25,546 bases of DNA from an uncultured Granulicatella sp. (GTDB taxonomy: Bacteria > Bacillota > Bacilli > Lactobacillales > Aerococcaceae). Below, one piece after another: positions 6,641 to 13,782 of this stretch; position 1 is the stretch's first letter; the number at the start of each line of letters is the position of its first letter. The notes beneath the pieces were generated by a model. It ran no database searches. It was given only the letters and a program-made list of their open reading frames with translations, and was not told the origin of the DNA. The stretch spans positions 1 through 25,546 of the forward strand of contig URWJ01000005.1 in NCBI GenBank assembly GCA_900551535.1. The letters are read 5' to 3'. The translations under genes and the position numbers were made by a program.

Positions 6641-7045
6641 ATGACAGGTGTTGAGATTGCTGCATTAATTGCTGCATGTGCTTTATTAGCATTAGTGGTT
6701 TTTGTAATTGTCAAAGTATCACCGATTTTATCAAGATTAAATAAAACGGTTGATAACGTGAATTATTCATTAGAAATCATTACAAAAGATGTTGATAGCC
6801 TTTCAATTGAAGTTGAAGGATTATTAAATAAAGCAAATGTACTTGTAGATGACGTGAACGGCAAACTTAAAGCGACAAATCCGTTGTTTACAGCGGCAGG
6901 CGATTTAGGTGTGACGATTTCTGATGTAAATACATCATCTCGTAATCTAGCAACAAAAGCAGTAAAGCTTTCAAAAACAAGCCGTGCAGTTGCGGCATTT
7001 AATTTTGGAAGAACAATTCTTTCAAAGAAGAAAAAAGTAAAATAA
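6641..7045 (+). CDS. DUF948 (YtxG-like) membrane-anchored protein
   Basis: A 134-residue protein with one N-terminal membrane helix (about 5-27, EIAALIAACALLALVVFVIV) and a long, mostly helical remainder with heptad spacing (VDNVNYSLEIITKDVDSLSIEVEGLL), ending in basic KKKKVK. This is the DUF948 pattern; in Bacillus the homologue YtxG is encoded with YtxH in a general-stress operon, as here. No enzymatic motif is visible. GGAGG (6627-6631) precedes the start; an ATG at 6632 is out of frame. The next gene begins 18 nt after the stop. The role is unknown, perhaps envelope stress. Confidence 0.8.
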   Translation: MTGVEIAALIAACALLALVVFVIVKVSPILSRLNKTVDNVNYSLEIITKDVDSLSIEVEGLLNKANVLVDDVNGKLKATNPLFTAAGDLGVTISDVNTSSRNLATKAVKLSKTSRAVAAFNFGRTILSKKKKVK

Positions 7046-7063
7046 CGAAACGGAGTGTTGAAC

Positions 7064-7516
7064 ATGAGTAAATCAGGTGGATTTTTATTAGGAGCATTTA
7101 TCGGAGCCTCTGCAGCAGCAGTAACAGCTTTATTATTTGCACCAAAATCAGGTAAAGAATTACGTGAAGATTTAGCGAAAGAAGCAGATCGCTATAAAGA
7201 ACAATTATCAGAATATGGTGAAATCGCACGTGCAAAAGGTGTTGAATTCGCAGAAGTAGCTAAAACTTCAACACAAGATATCCGCATTAACTTACAAGAA
7301 CAAGCTGGCCAATTCAAAGAACAAGTTTCTAAACAAGCAGCTAACTTAAAAGATCAAGTTGCAGTACACACTGAAAACTTAAAAGGCCAATTTAGCGAAA
7401 CGGTTGATAAAGTAAAAGGAAACTTTGCTAAACACAAAGAAGAATCAGCAGAAGTGGTTGCTGAATTAGCTGAAAACGTAAAAGAAAAAGCTGAAGAAGT
7501 TAAAGAAGAAGCTTAA
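7064..7516 (+). CDS. YtxH-domain protein
   Basis: A 150-residue protein with the YtxH signature: an N-terminal glycine-zipper-like hydrophobic stretch (GGFLLGAFIGASAAAVTALL, about 4-23) followed by FAPKSGKELREDL. The rest is a charged amphipathic helix repeat of the form QAGQFKEQVSKQAANLKDQV, ending in a Glu/Lys-rich tail. Such proteins are small membrane-associated stress proteins of unknown mechanism. The ATG at 7064 is chosen because GGAG (7052-7055) lies 8 nt upstream; the GTG at 7055 overlaps that site. It is the last gene before a strong terminator. Confidence 0.82.
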   Translation: MSKSGGFLLGAFIGASAAAVTALLFAPKSGKELREDLAKEADRYKEQLSEYGEIARAKGVEFAEVAKTSTQDIRINLQEQAGQFKEQVSKQAANLKDQVAVHTENLKGQFSETVDKVKGNFAKHKEESAEVVAELAENVKEKAEEVKEEA

Positions 7517-7534
7517 TTTTATTGTTTAATAATG

Positions 7535-7566
7535 AAAGCCTGGGGAATTTCCCCAGGCTTTTTCTT
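7535..7566. terminator. Bidirectional terminator between ytxH and pepQ
   Basis: AAAGCCTGGGG (7535-7545) pairs with CCCCAGGCTTT (7551-7561), followed by TTTCTTTT. It serves both convergent genes. Confidence 0.9.
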
Positions 7567-7571
7567 TTGGA

Positions 7572-8675
7572 TTAGAAGTCGTATTTAACGGCTGTAAAGA
7601 GTTTAGCGCCGTCTTTTGTCACGGCTAGGCAGTCTTCAATACGAACGCCGTAGTCTCCTGAAATATAGACACCAGGTTCAACAGAGAAGCACATGCCTTC
7701 AACGAGTTCCATATCGTTTCCTTCCATAATTGAAGGGAACTCATGAACGCTTTGTCCAATTCCGTGTCCAAGACGATGGATGAAGTATTCGCCGTATCCA
7801 GCTTCTGCGATAATGTCACGAGCAATCTTATCAATTTCGCTTGCTTTCATGCCAGGTTTTACTGCTTGGATAGCTGTATCGTGGGCTTTTTGAACAATGT
7901 CGTAGATTTCTTGATGGCGTGGGTCTTTCGCGTTGTCATTTCCGAAGAAGACCGTACGAGTAATGTCACTCGCATAACCATCGACCATTGTTCCTAGGTC
8001 AAAGAGCACCCATTCATTTTCTTTCAGAGTGCGTTCGCCAGGTTCACCGTGAGGATCTGCAGCGTGGTCGCCAAAGAGCACCATTGTGTCAAAACTCATT
8101 TGAGAGACACCAAGCTTTTTCATTTCGAATTCGATAATGGCAACGACTTCGCGTTCGCTAATGCCAACTTTCAAGGCATTCTTTCCGATTTCAATCGCTT
8201 TATCGGCAAAGGTTCCTGAGTAGACAAGTTTCTCGATGGCATCAGCGTCTTTCACTAGACGTAAGTGTTGAACGACTGGAGTTAAGTCCACTGTGAATCG
8301 AATGCCAGGAAAGTGCTTTTGTAATTGCTCAGCGGCAAAGAGTGAGAAGTCTACTTTTTCCACAGCAAAATTCGTTTGTGTAGGGAAGTGCTCCTTAATC
8401 GCATCTGATAAGAGTTTCCAACCATCTTCATGGTCTTGATAACTCTTCACGATAAAGTCGGGTTCCGCTTTTTGAGCTACTTGGTGTTCCAATGCTGGGA
8501 CGAAGAGTAGTGGAGTCGCTCCTGGTGTATATACGAGTGCAACAATTCGTTCATGTGGGTCTGTTGAGAATTTCGTCAAAAGACGAATGGTCTCTGGATT
8601 TTGAATAAAAACAATCGGATTTTGTTTTTCTTTCATTTCACTTTCCAATTGAGTAAAAGTAGGGTTTAGTTTCAT
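7572..8675 (-). CDS. pepQ: Xaa-Pro dipeptidase (prolidase)
   Basis: A 367-residue cytoplasmic metallopeptidase of the M24B family that splits Xaa-Pro dipeptides. The N-terminal third is the creatinase-like domain; the C-terminal pita-bread domain carries all five metal ligands: D226 (FDLGTM), D237 (YASDITRT), H304 (GHGIG), E333 (SVEPG) and E347 (RIEDC). The length is normal for PepQ. On the minus strand AAGGAG precedes the ATG. It is divergent from ccpA, the pairing seen widely in lactic acid bacteria, where CcpA or nearby cre sites affect both genes. Confidence 0.95.
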   Translation of the reverse strand: MKLNPTFTQLESEMKEKQNPIVFIQNPETIRLLTKFSTDPHERIVALVYTPGATPLLFVPALEHQVAQKAEPDFIVKSYQDHEDGWKLLSDAIKEHFPTQTNFAVEKVDFSLFAAEQLQKHFPGIRFTVDLTPVVQHLRLVKDADAIEKLVYSGTFADKAIEIGKNALKVGISEREVVAIIEFEMKKLGVSQMSFDTMVLFGDHAADPHGEPGERTLKENEWVLFDLGTMVDGYASDITRTVFFGNDNAKDPRHQEIYDIVQKAHDTAIQAVKPGMKASEIDKIARDIIAEAGYGEYFIHRLGHGIGQSVHEFPSIMEGNDMELVEGMCFSVEPGVYISGDYGVRIEDCLAVTKDGAKLFTAVKYDF

Positions 8676-8695
8676 AATTTCATCTCCTTGAATCT

Positions 8696-8704
8696 ATTAT
8701 AGCA
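8696..8704 (-). promoter_or_regulatory. Extended -10 of the pepQ promoter
   Basis: On the minus strand TGCTATAAT is a perfect extended -10, about 20 bp ahead of the pepQ ATG. No good -35 is present, which fits an extended -10 promoter. Confidence 0.65.
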
Positions 8705-8709
8705 TATTA

Positions 8710-8726
8710 TTACATCAATGATGTAA
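8710..8726. promoter_or_regulatory. 17-bp palindrome upstream of pepQ
   Basis: TTACATCA and TGATGTAA form perfect half-sites around one central base. It lies just upstream of the pepQ -10, where a repressor or activator could act. I cannot assign the protein; it does not fit the cre consensus. Confidence 0.5.
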
Positions 8727-8755
8727 ATAGTTTCAAAAATTATATGAAAATTGTT

Positions 8756-8792
8756 GTTAAACGCTTGCAAAAGATTTATGAAAGTGCTACCC
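8756..8792. promoter_or_regulatory. Two cre-like sites upstream of ccpA
   Basis: GTTAAACGCTTGCA (8756-8769) matches 12 of 14 positions of the catabolite-response consensus TGWAARCGYTWNCW, including the central CG. TGAAAGTGCTACCC (8779-8792) matches 12 of 14 but lacks the central CG. Both lie within 75 bp of the ccpA start, consistent with autoregulation by CcpA. This is inference from motif and place. Confidence 0.5.
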
Positions 8793-8830
8793 TAAGATTA
8801 GATGAAAAGATGCACAAAGGAGATTTGTAG

Positions 8831-9832
8831 ATGGAAAAGCAAACAATTACGATTTATGACGTTGCTCGTGAAGCAAATGTATCCATGGCTACAGTATCAC
8901 GTGTAGTAAACGGGAACCCAAACGTAAAACCAGCGACTCGTAAAAGAGTGCTAGATGTTATCGATGAATTAGATTATCGTCCAAATGCCGTTGCTCGTGG
9001 ACTTGCAAGTAAAAAAACTACGACTGTTGGAGTCATCATTCCGGATGTCACAAACCTTTACTTTGCTAGCTTAGCGCGTGGGATTGATGACATTGCGACA
9101 ATGTATAAATACAACATTATTCTAGCGAACTCAGACCAAAATAATCATAAAGAAATTCAAGTGTTAAACACATTATTATCAAAACAAGTAGATGGTATTT
9201 TATATATGGGAAACCATTTAACACCTGAATTACGCACTGAAATCATTCGTTCTAAAACACCAATTGTTTTAGCAGGAACAATGGATGCTGAACATGAAAT
9301 TGCGTCTGTCAATATTGATTATAAAGAAGCGACTCAAGAAGCGGTTGAAACATTAATTGAAAACGGACATAAGAAAGTGGCTTTCGTAACTGCTGCATTG
9401 AAAAATATAGCTTCTGTAGATTTACGTTTAGAAGGATATAAAGCAGCTTTAGATAAAGCAGGTATTAAATTCGATCCTAAATTAGTATACGAAGTGCCAT
9501 TGACATACCATGCAGGTGAATCTGTAGCAGAACGTATTCATAAAGCTGGCGTAACAGCTGCAATCGTAACAGACGACGAAACTTCAGTAGGATTATTAAA
9601 TGGATTAATGGACTTAGGAATTAAAGTTCCTGAGAAATTCGAAATCATCTCAAGCAATAACTCTAAATTAACGAAGATGACACGTCCAATTCTTTCAACA
9701 ATTGCACCACCTTTATATGATATTGGTGCCGTAGCAATGCGTCTATTGACGAAGATTATGAACAAAGAAGAGATTGTCGAATCTGAAATCACATTACCTT
9801 ACAAGATTGAACTTCGACACACAACTAAATAA
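8831..9832 (+). CDS. ccpA: Catabolite control protein A
   Basis: A 333-residue LacI/GalR-family regulator, the usual CcpA length. The DNA-binding domain is ITIYDVAREANVSMATVSRV, followed by the hinge helix LDYRPNAVARGLASKKT, and then a periplasmic-binding-protein-like effector domain (about 60-333) starting TVGVIIPDVTNLYFASLARG. In Firmicutes CcpA, with seryl-phosphorylated HPr, controls carbon catabolite repression at cre sites. AAAGGAG precedes the ATG. The divergent pepQ neighbour supports the assignment over other LacI regulators. Confidence 0.95.
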   Translation: MEKQTITIYDVAREANVSMATVSRVVNGNPNVKPATRKRVLDVIDELDYRPNAVARGLASKKTTTVGVIIPDVTNLYFASLARGIDDIATMYKYNIILANSDQNNHKEIQVLNTLLSKQVDGILYMGNHLTPELRTEIIRSKTPIVLAGTMDAEHEIASVNIDYKEATQEAVETLIENGHKKVAFVTAALKNIASVDLRLEGYKAALDKAGIKFDPKLVYEVPLTYHAGESVAERIHKAGVTAAIVTDDETSVGLLNGLMDLGIKVPEKFEIISSNNSKLTKMTRPILSTIAPPLYDIGAVAMRLLTKIMNKEEIVESEITLPYKIELRHTTK

Positions 9833-9840
9833 AGTTAAGC

Positions 9841-9876
9841 AAACAGCCTATCAAATGAACGATAGGCTGTTTTACT
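9841..9876 (+). terminator. Terminator of ccpA
   Basis: AAACAGCCTATC (9841-9852) pairs with GATAGGCTGTTT (9861-9872) around an 8-nt loop. Confidence 0.85.
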
Positions 9877-9897
9877 TTCTTCCTATACAATAGAAGC

Positions 9898-9936
9898 AAT
9901 TAAAAAGGCTGGACATCTGTCCAGCCTTTCGTTTTT
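9898..9936. terminator. Terminator of the penicillin-binding protein gene
   Basis: AAAGGCTGGAC (9904-9914) pairs with GTCCAGCCTTT (9919-9929) around ATCT. The A-run to its left becomes the T-run for the minus-strand gene; the T-run to its right may also back up ccpA termination. Confidence 0.85.
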
Positions 9937-9945
9937 TGTTTAAGG

Positions 9946-12498
9946 TTATGGTGCCTGCGTTGTTGCAGGAGCTTGAGAAGACGGTGCCTGCGTTGTTGCA
10001 GGAGCTTGGCTTGAAGGTGCTTGAGTTGTAGGAGATTGAGTAGTATCAGGTTTCTTTTCTTCCTTCTTCTTCTCTTCTTTTTTCTTGTCGCTAGAAGATG
10101 AAGATTTATTCCAGAATCGACTTAATTCTTCTGGGGTTGCACCCACCATAAAGTCATATCTTGGATCCATAGGAGGGAAGTCCTTCTTGAACCAATCTGT
10201 TGTCATAGAACCACCGATTGAATAAGTACCACCGTTTTCTGCTTTAAATGAACCTGCTTTTGTACCAGTTGTGGATACAACAGAATCACGATATACAGAG
10301 TCTGGTTGCGTAAAGCTTGTTTCTTTTCCAATCAATTCAGGGTTTGCTTCGTATGCGGCTCTCATTAAGTTCGTCCATTGACGTTGACTACGCATCGTTG
10401 GTTCGCCGTATCCGTCACCACCAGTGATTGCGTATCGAGCATTATAGAAGTTATCATATCCGATCCATGAACCAAGAGTAACAGTTGGTGTATAAGCTAC
10501 AAACCAGTTATCAATCTCGTTTTCTGAAGTACCTGTTTTACCAGCTAAATCAGAACTGAATCCCATATTTCCTTTAATGTTGTAGAAGATTGTAGAGCTT
10601 GCAATATCTTGTAACATGTTTGTTGTTAAGAACGCTGTTGCATCTGAGAAGACGCGCTCTGATTTATCTTCGTGTTGGTAAATCACATTTCCACGAGAGT
10701 CTTCAATCTTTTCGATTAAGTATGATTCGTGGTGTTCACCGCCATTAGCCAGTGTTGAGAAGGCACTTGTTTGTTCTCTTACAGAAGGACCTGTTCTCGT
10801 ACCACCGATTGAAAGGGCGATATTTTGATATTCATCTTCACCGATACCTTCAGTGATTCCCATTTTCTTCAAGTATTCACCAGCGTTAATGCCTTTTTGA
10901 AGCATTGCTTGGTAAATCTTAATAACTGGGTTGTTTAATGATTTGAACAGTGCGTAACGAACCGTTAAGAATTGGTTCGTAATAGAGTTACCATAGTTCG
11001 TTGGTTGCCAGTAAGTTCCGTTCCCTTGTGCGATACTAATCTTCGTATCCGGAACGATACTTGCTGGGTAAATCAAGTTGTTTTCAATCGCTGGTGCATA
11101 TACCAAGATTGGCTTGATTGTTGAACCAGGAGAGCGGTGTGTTGAAAACGCGTGGTCCACTTGGTTCGCTTCAAAGTCACGACCTGCGACGAATCCAAGA
11201 ATACGACCGGTTTTGTTTTCAATTAACACAGCACCATTTTGAGCTGGCTCTTTTTGAGTTTTAGTTTCACCAGTATTTTGGTCAACATATTGTGTGTTGT
11301 AGGTTGGTCCGATTAAGTCCCCGTTTTCAGCAATGGCTTTTTGCATTGCATCGTATACTTTTTGGTCAACAGTTGAAGTGACACGGTAACCAGAAGAACT
11401 TAATTCACGCTCAGCCTCGTCATAGTATTTACTATATAATTCTGAGTCGTTTTTAACATCGTTATACGTCAATTTGTTTTTCTCAGCTGCTTTTGTCATT
11501 AAGACTTTCACCGCTTCACGATGAACAGCTTGATATAAGTATGATTGACGGTTTGAAGTAAGCTCTTTTGGAGGAAGGAAGTCCTTCGTAATGTCATACG
11601 CTAGAGCTTCTTCGTATTGTTCTTTTGAAATTTTGTTTTCACGATACATACTGAAGAGAACGGTCTTCATACGTTCTACCCCAGCAGATACGTCTTCTTT
11701 CATCGTTGCGATGTTTGTATAAGGTGTGTAAACAATTGGGTTTTGAGGCATCCCTACAAGATACGCTGCTTGTGGTAACGTTAAATCTTTTGCGGAAACC
11801 CCGAAGACACCTTGAGCGGCTTCTTCGATACCGGCGATATTTAACCCGTTATGATTACGTCCAAACGGAGAAACGTTTAAGTAAGCTTCTAAGATTTGGT
11901 CTTTCGTAAAGTGTTTTTCAAGACGTAATGCGTAAAGAATTTCGTTTGCTTTACGTTTGAAAGTAACTTCGCTTGTTAAAATCTGTTGCTTAATTAATTG
12001 TTGTGTTAAGGTAGATCCACCCGTTGCGCCTGAATCAGAAGAAGCAACTTCTTGTAAGAGGGCACGGATAAGAGCCTTAGGAACAATCCCGTTATGATCA
12101 TAGAATGAACTATCTTCTGTTGCGATGATTCCATCTTTTACATATTGCGAAATTTCTGATAAAGGTTTTACAATACGTAATTCATCAGTATTTACATCTG
12201 AAATCTTCGTTCCATCTTGATAGTAGAAACTAGAGATTAAGTTGAGATTTCCGATGGCATCACTCATTTGTTCTTGAGTGAGAGGTTCTTCATTGGATGT
12301 CAAACTTGCAAAGTATCCAAGCCCAATCCCGCCTCCAAATACACCAATAAGCATCAGTGCTAGAATTGCGATTACGAAAATGTTTTTAAGGACTGAATAA
12401 GCAATGTTAAAAATAAAACGCATATTTTTAAGAATCGGTTTGTTCCAAATAGAAAGTAGAGCCTCGCGCCAATCTGGAGTTTGGTTCTGTTCTGACAT
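9946..12498 (-). CDS. Class A penicillin-binding protein (PBP1a family)
   Basis: A bifunctional peptidoglycan synthase of about 850 residues. Numbering from an upstream ATG (12516), it has a membrane anchor at about 44-70, a GT51 glycosyltransferase domain at about 95-260 (catalytic E134 in IIATEDSSFYDHNG; GGSTLTQQLIKQ 167-178; RKANEILYALRLE) and a transpeptidase domain at about 425-690 with SPGSTIKP (nucleophile S465, K468), SLN (526-528) and KTGTSE (660-665). The last ~60 residues are low complexity: poly-Ser, Lys/Glu-rich, then Pro/Thr/Gln repeats. I prefer the ATG at 12498, because the likely transcription start is near 12528, only about 12 nt before the upstream ATG. Which numbered PBP it corresponds to is unclear. 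Confidence 0.93.
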   Translation of the reverse strand: MSEQNQTPDWREALLSIWNKPILKNMRFIFNIAYSVLKNIFVIAILALMLIGVFGGGIGLGYFASLTSNEEPLTQEQMSDAIGNLNLISSFYYQDGTKISDVNTDELRIVKPLSEISQYVKDGIIATEDSSFYDHNGIVPKALIRALLQEVASSDSGATGGSTLTQQLIKQQILTSEVTFKRKANEILYALRLEKHFTKDQILEAYLNVSPFGRNHNGLNIAGIEEAAQGVFGVSAKDLTLPQAAYLVGMPQNPIVYTPYTNIATMKEDVSAGVERMKTVLFSMYRENKISKEQYEEALAYDITKDFLPPKELTSNRQSYLYQAVHREAVKVLMTKAAEKNKLTYNDVKNDSELYSKYYDEAERELSSSGYRVTSTVDQKVYDAMQKAIAENGDLIGPTYNTQYVDQNTGETKTQKEPAQNGAVLIENKTGRILGFVAGRDFEANQVDHAFSTHRSPGSTIKPILVYAPAIENNLIYPASIVPDTKISIAQGNGTYWQPTNYGNSITNQFLTVRYALFKSLNNPVIKIYQAMLQKGINAGEYLKKMGITEGIGEDEYQNIALSIGGTRTGPSVREQTSAFSTLANGGEHHESYLIEKIEDSRGNVIYQHEDKSERVFSDATAFLTTNMLQDIASSTIFYNIKGNMGFSSDLAGKTGTSENEIDNWFVAYTPTVTLGSWIGYDNFYNARYAITGGDGYGEPTMRSQRQWTNLMRAAYEANPELIGKETSFTQPDSVYRDSVVSTTGTKAGSFKAENGGTYSIGGSMTTDWFKKDFPPMDPRYDFMVGATPEELSRFWNKSSSSSDKKKEEKKKEEKKPDTTQSPTTQAPSSQAPATTQAPSSQAPATTQAP
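9949..10032 (-). repeat. In-frame 33-bp tandem repeat in the PBP tail
   Basis: The C-terminus ends in two copies of the 11-residue unit SSQAPATTQAP, preceded by a partial PTTQAP. The two full units are nearly identical at the DNA level (the Ala-Pro-Ala-Thr-Thr-Gln-Ala-Pro part matches exactly), so they are likely to change number by slippage. Confidence 0.85.
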
Positions 12499-12534
12499 AA
12501 GTTCAACTCTTTTCATTTATACATATTTTTGTCC

Positions 12535-12543
12535 ATTATATCA
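12535..12543 (-). promoter_or_regulatory. Extended -10 promoter of the PBP gene
   Basis: On the minus strand TGATATAAT is a perfect extended -10. The predicted start near 12528 favours translation from the ATG at 12498. Confidence 0.65.
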
Positions 12544-12633
12544 AAAAACGATGAAAAATACTATTTTTTACTTGTAGGAGTAGGGTTTAGAGTAGTTTTT
12601 TACAAAAAAGTTAAAGGTGTAAAGAGAAAATAC

Positions 12634-12662
12634 TTTACAAGCATCCTTCCATCTGCTAAACT
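12634..12662 (+). promoter_or_regulatory. Promoter of the rpsP operon
   Basis: TTTACA (12634-12639) is 17 bp from TAAACT (12657-12662), with TG at 12654-12655 forming an extended -10. The rpsP ATG is 36 bp downstream. Confidence 0.65.
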
Positions 12663-12698
12663 ATGTAACTGTGAGATTAATACATGGAGGTGTAAATT

Positions 12699-12971
12699 AT
12701 GGCAGTTAAAATTCGTTTAAAACGTATGGGTTCTAAGAAAAGTCCTTTCTACCGTGTTGTTGTAGCTGATTCACGTTCACCACGTGATGGTCGTTTCATC
12801 GAAACAATCGGAACATACAACCCACTATTAAACCCAGCTGAAGTTTCAATCAATGAAGAATTAGCATTACAATGGTTAGCAAACGGTGCGCAACCTTCTG
12901 ATACAGTTCGTAACTTGTTATCACAACAAGGTATCATGAAGAAATTCCACGAATCAAAGTTTTCTAAGTAA
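12699..12971 (+). CDS. rpsP: 30S ribosomal protein S16
   Basis: A 90-residue basic protein beginning MAVKIRLKRMGSKKSPFYR, the hallmark of S16, with VVADSRSPRDGRFIETIGTYNP following. S16 binds 16S rRNA early in 30S assembly. The length is typical. GGAGG (12685-12689) precedes the ATG. It heads the block rpsP-khpA-rimM-trmD-rplS, conserved in Firmicutes, though here other genes interrupt that block. Confidence 0.98.
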   Translation: MAVKIRLKRMGSKKSPFYRVVVADSRSPRDGRFIETIGTYNPLLNPAEVSINEELALQWLANGAQPSDTVRNLLSQQGIMKKFHESKFSK

Positions 12972-13010
12972 TTTCTATAAAGTCGACAACTCGATGGAGA
13001 GGTGAAAAGA

Positions 13011-13256
13011 ATGCCAGAGATTAGTGAATTAGTATTGTCAATGGTTAAACCATTAGTTGAATTCCCTGATGATGTTCGTATTGACGTCTCTGAATCAGAT
13101 GAATTCATGGAATATACTTTACGCGTGAATCCTCAGGATATCGGTCGTGTGATTGGTAAACAAGGACGTGTGGCTCGCGCTATCCGTACGATTACTTATA
13201 GTGTTCGTACTCGCGGACCAAAACGTGTGCGTCTAAGTATTGAGAACCTAGATTAA
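13011..13256 (+). CDS. khpA: KhpA, KH-domain RNA-binding protein
   Basis: An 81-residue single KH-domain protein (formerly YlqC). The nucleic-acid-binding loop is visible as VIGKQGRVARAIRTI (GKQG at the GxxG position), preceded by TLRVNPQDIGR. In streptococci KhpA pairs with KhpB/Jag to bind RNA and influence cell elongation and division. The ATG at 13011 is chosen because GGAGAGG (12996-13002) ends 8 nt upstream; the GTG at 13002 lies within that site. It follows rpsP by 39 nt and is followed by a strong terminator. Confidence 0.95.
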   Translation: MPEISELVLSMVKPLVEFPDDVRIDVSESDEFMEYTLRVNPQDIGRVIGKQGRVARAIRTITYSVRTRGPKRVRLSIENLD

Positions 13257-13262
13257 TAGGCG

Positions 13263-13290
13263 AAGCCTTGGAGAAATCCAAGGCTTTTTT
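13263..13290 (+). terminator. Terminator of rpsP-khpA, also within an inverted repeat
   Basis: AAGCCTTGGA (13263-13272) pairs with TCCAAGGCTT (13277-13286) around a GAAA loop, followed by TTTT. Part of the same sequence can instead pair with 13513-13535 beyond structured element 4. Confidence 0.92.
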
Positions 13291-13306
13291 GTTATATAAA
13301 ATTAGG

Positions 13307-13498
13307 CCAACGATTACGTGCATCCTTTCGGATGTCTCTATACTAGCTATACTAAGGCACCGGATTGAGCCTATAGTCTCAATCTCTTTCAAGATTCAAA
13401 TGGACTCTAAAAAATAAATTTTTAAGAGTCCATAATTCACTTTGAATGCTATTCCCTAGTACTGCTAGTATAGGATCCGAAAGGTTTGTAATCGTTGG
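13307..13498 (+). repeat. Structured element copy 4 (plus orientation)
   Basis: The closing helix is CCAACGATTAC (13307-13317) with GTAATCGTTGG (13488-13498), CCTTTCGGAT (13324-13333) with ATCCGAAAGG (13475-13484) and TATACTAGC (13339-13347) with GCTAGTATA (13464-13472). The core is CACCGG, P2 GATTGAG (13363-13369) with CTCAATC (13378-13384), TTCAAA, P3 TGGACTCT (13401-13408) with AGAGTCCA (13425-13432) capped by TAAA, then TAATTCAC. A further outer helix of 23 pairs joins 13259-13281 to 13513-13535. In the rest of the 526-bp gap (13537-13639) I see nothing definite; palindromes and a promoter follow. Confidence 0.85.
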
Positions 13499-13639
13499 TG
13501 TTTACATAAAAATTGGATTTCTTCAAGGCTTTGCCGGGGGAAGAGAAAGAAAAGGGTGTGTGCTTTCAATGGGTGCTCAAAGTTGTTGGTGCTACAATAG
13601 ATGGATTTCTGCGTTAAGTTAGAGTGTAAGAAAAGGTAG

Positions 13640-13686
13640 GTGATACCGTATAAGGTATCACTCATTATACCGTATACGGTATAATG
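13640..13686. promoter_or_regulatory. Two adjacent palindromes sharing a core
   Basis: The first (13640-13661) has half-sites GTGATACC and GGTATCAC; the second (13663-13686) is a perfect 24-bp palindrome with half-site CATTATACCGTA. Both contain ATACCGTATA followed by A or C and GGTAT, so they look like two binding sites for one dimeric regulator. They end 33 bp upstream of the -35 of the DUF1576 gene, suggesting activation or upstream repression. The regulator is not identifiable here. Confidence 0.6.
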
Positions 13687-13719
13687 AATGTTCTTTTATT
13701 GTTGTTAGTACTCGGGTTT

Positions 13720-13748
13720 TTGATTGTTTTTCGTGAGTTTGGTATGAT
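13720..13748 (+). promoter_or_regulatory. Promoter of the DUF1576 gene
   Basis: TTGATT (13720-13725) is 17 bp from TATGAT (13743-13748). The ATG is 34 bp further on, behind a GAAGGGAAG ribosome site. Confidence 0.7.
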
Positions 13749-13782
13749 AAGTGAGTAAAATTATAGTTGAAGGGAAGACCTT

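Noticed and set aside
2196..13535. The structured elements as retron ncRNAs or CRISPR/OMEGA guide RNAs
   Set aside because: Retron RNAs also have terminal inverted repeats, but no reverse transcriptase, TnpB/IscB or Cas gene is in the window and the elements are multi-copy with conserved loops.
13192..13665. Two minus-strand reading frames over the 13257-13782 gap
   Set aside because: They overlay the khpA end and structured element 4, and have neither ribosome sites nor recognisable domains.
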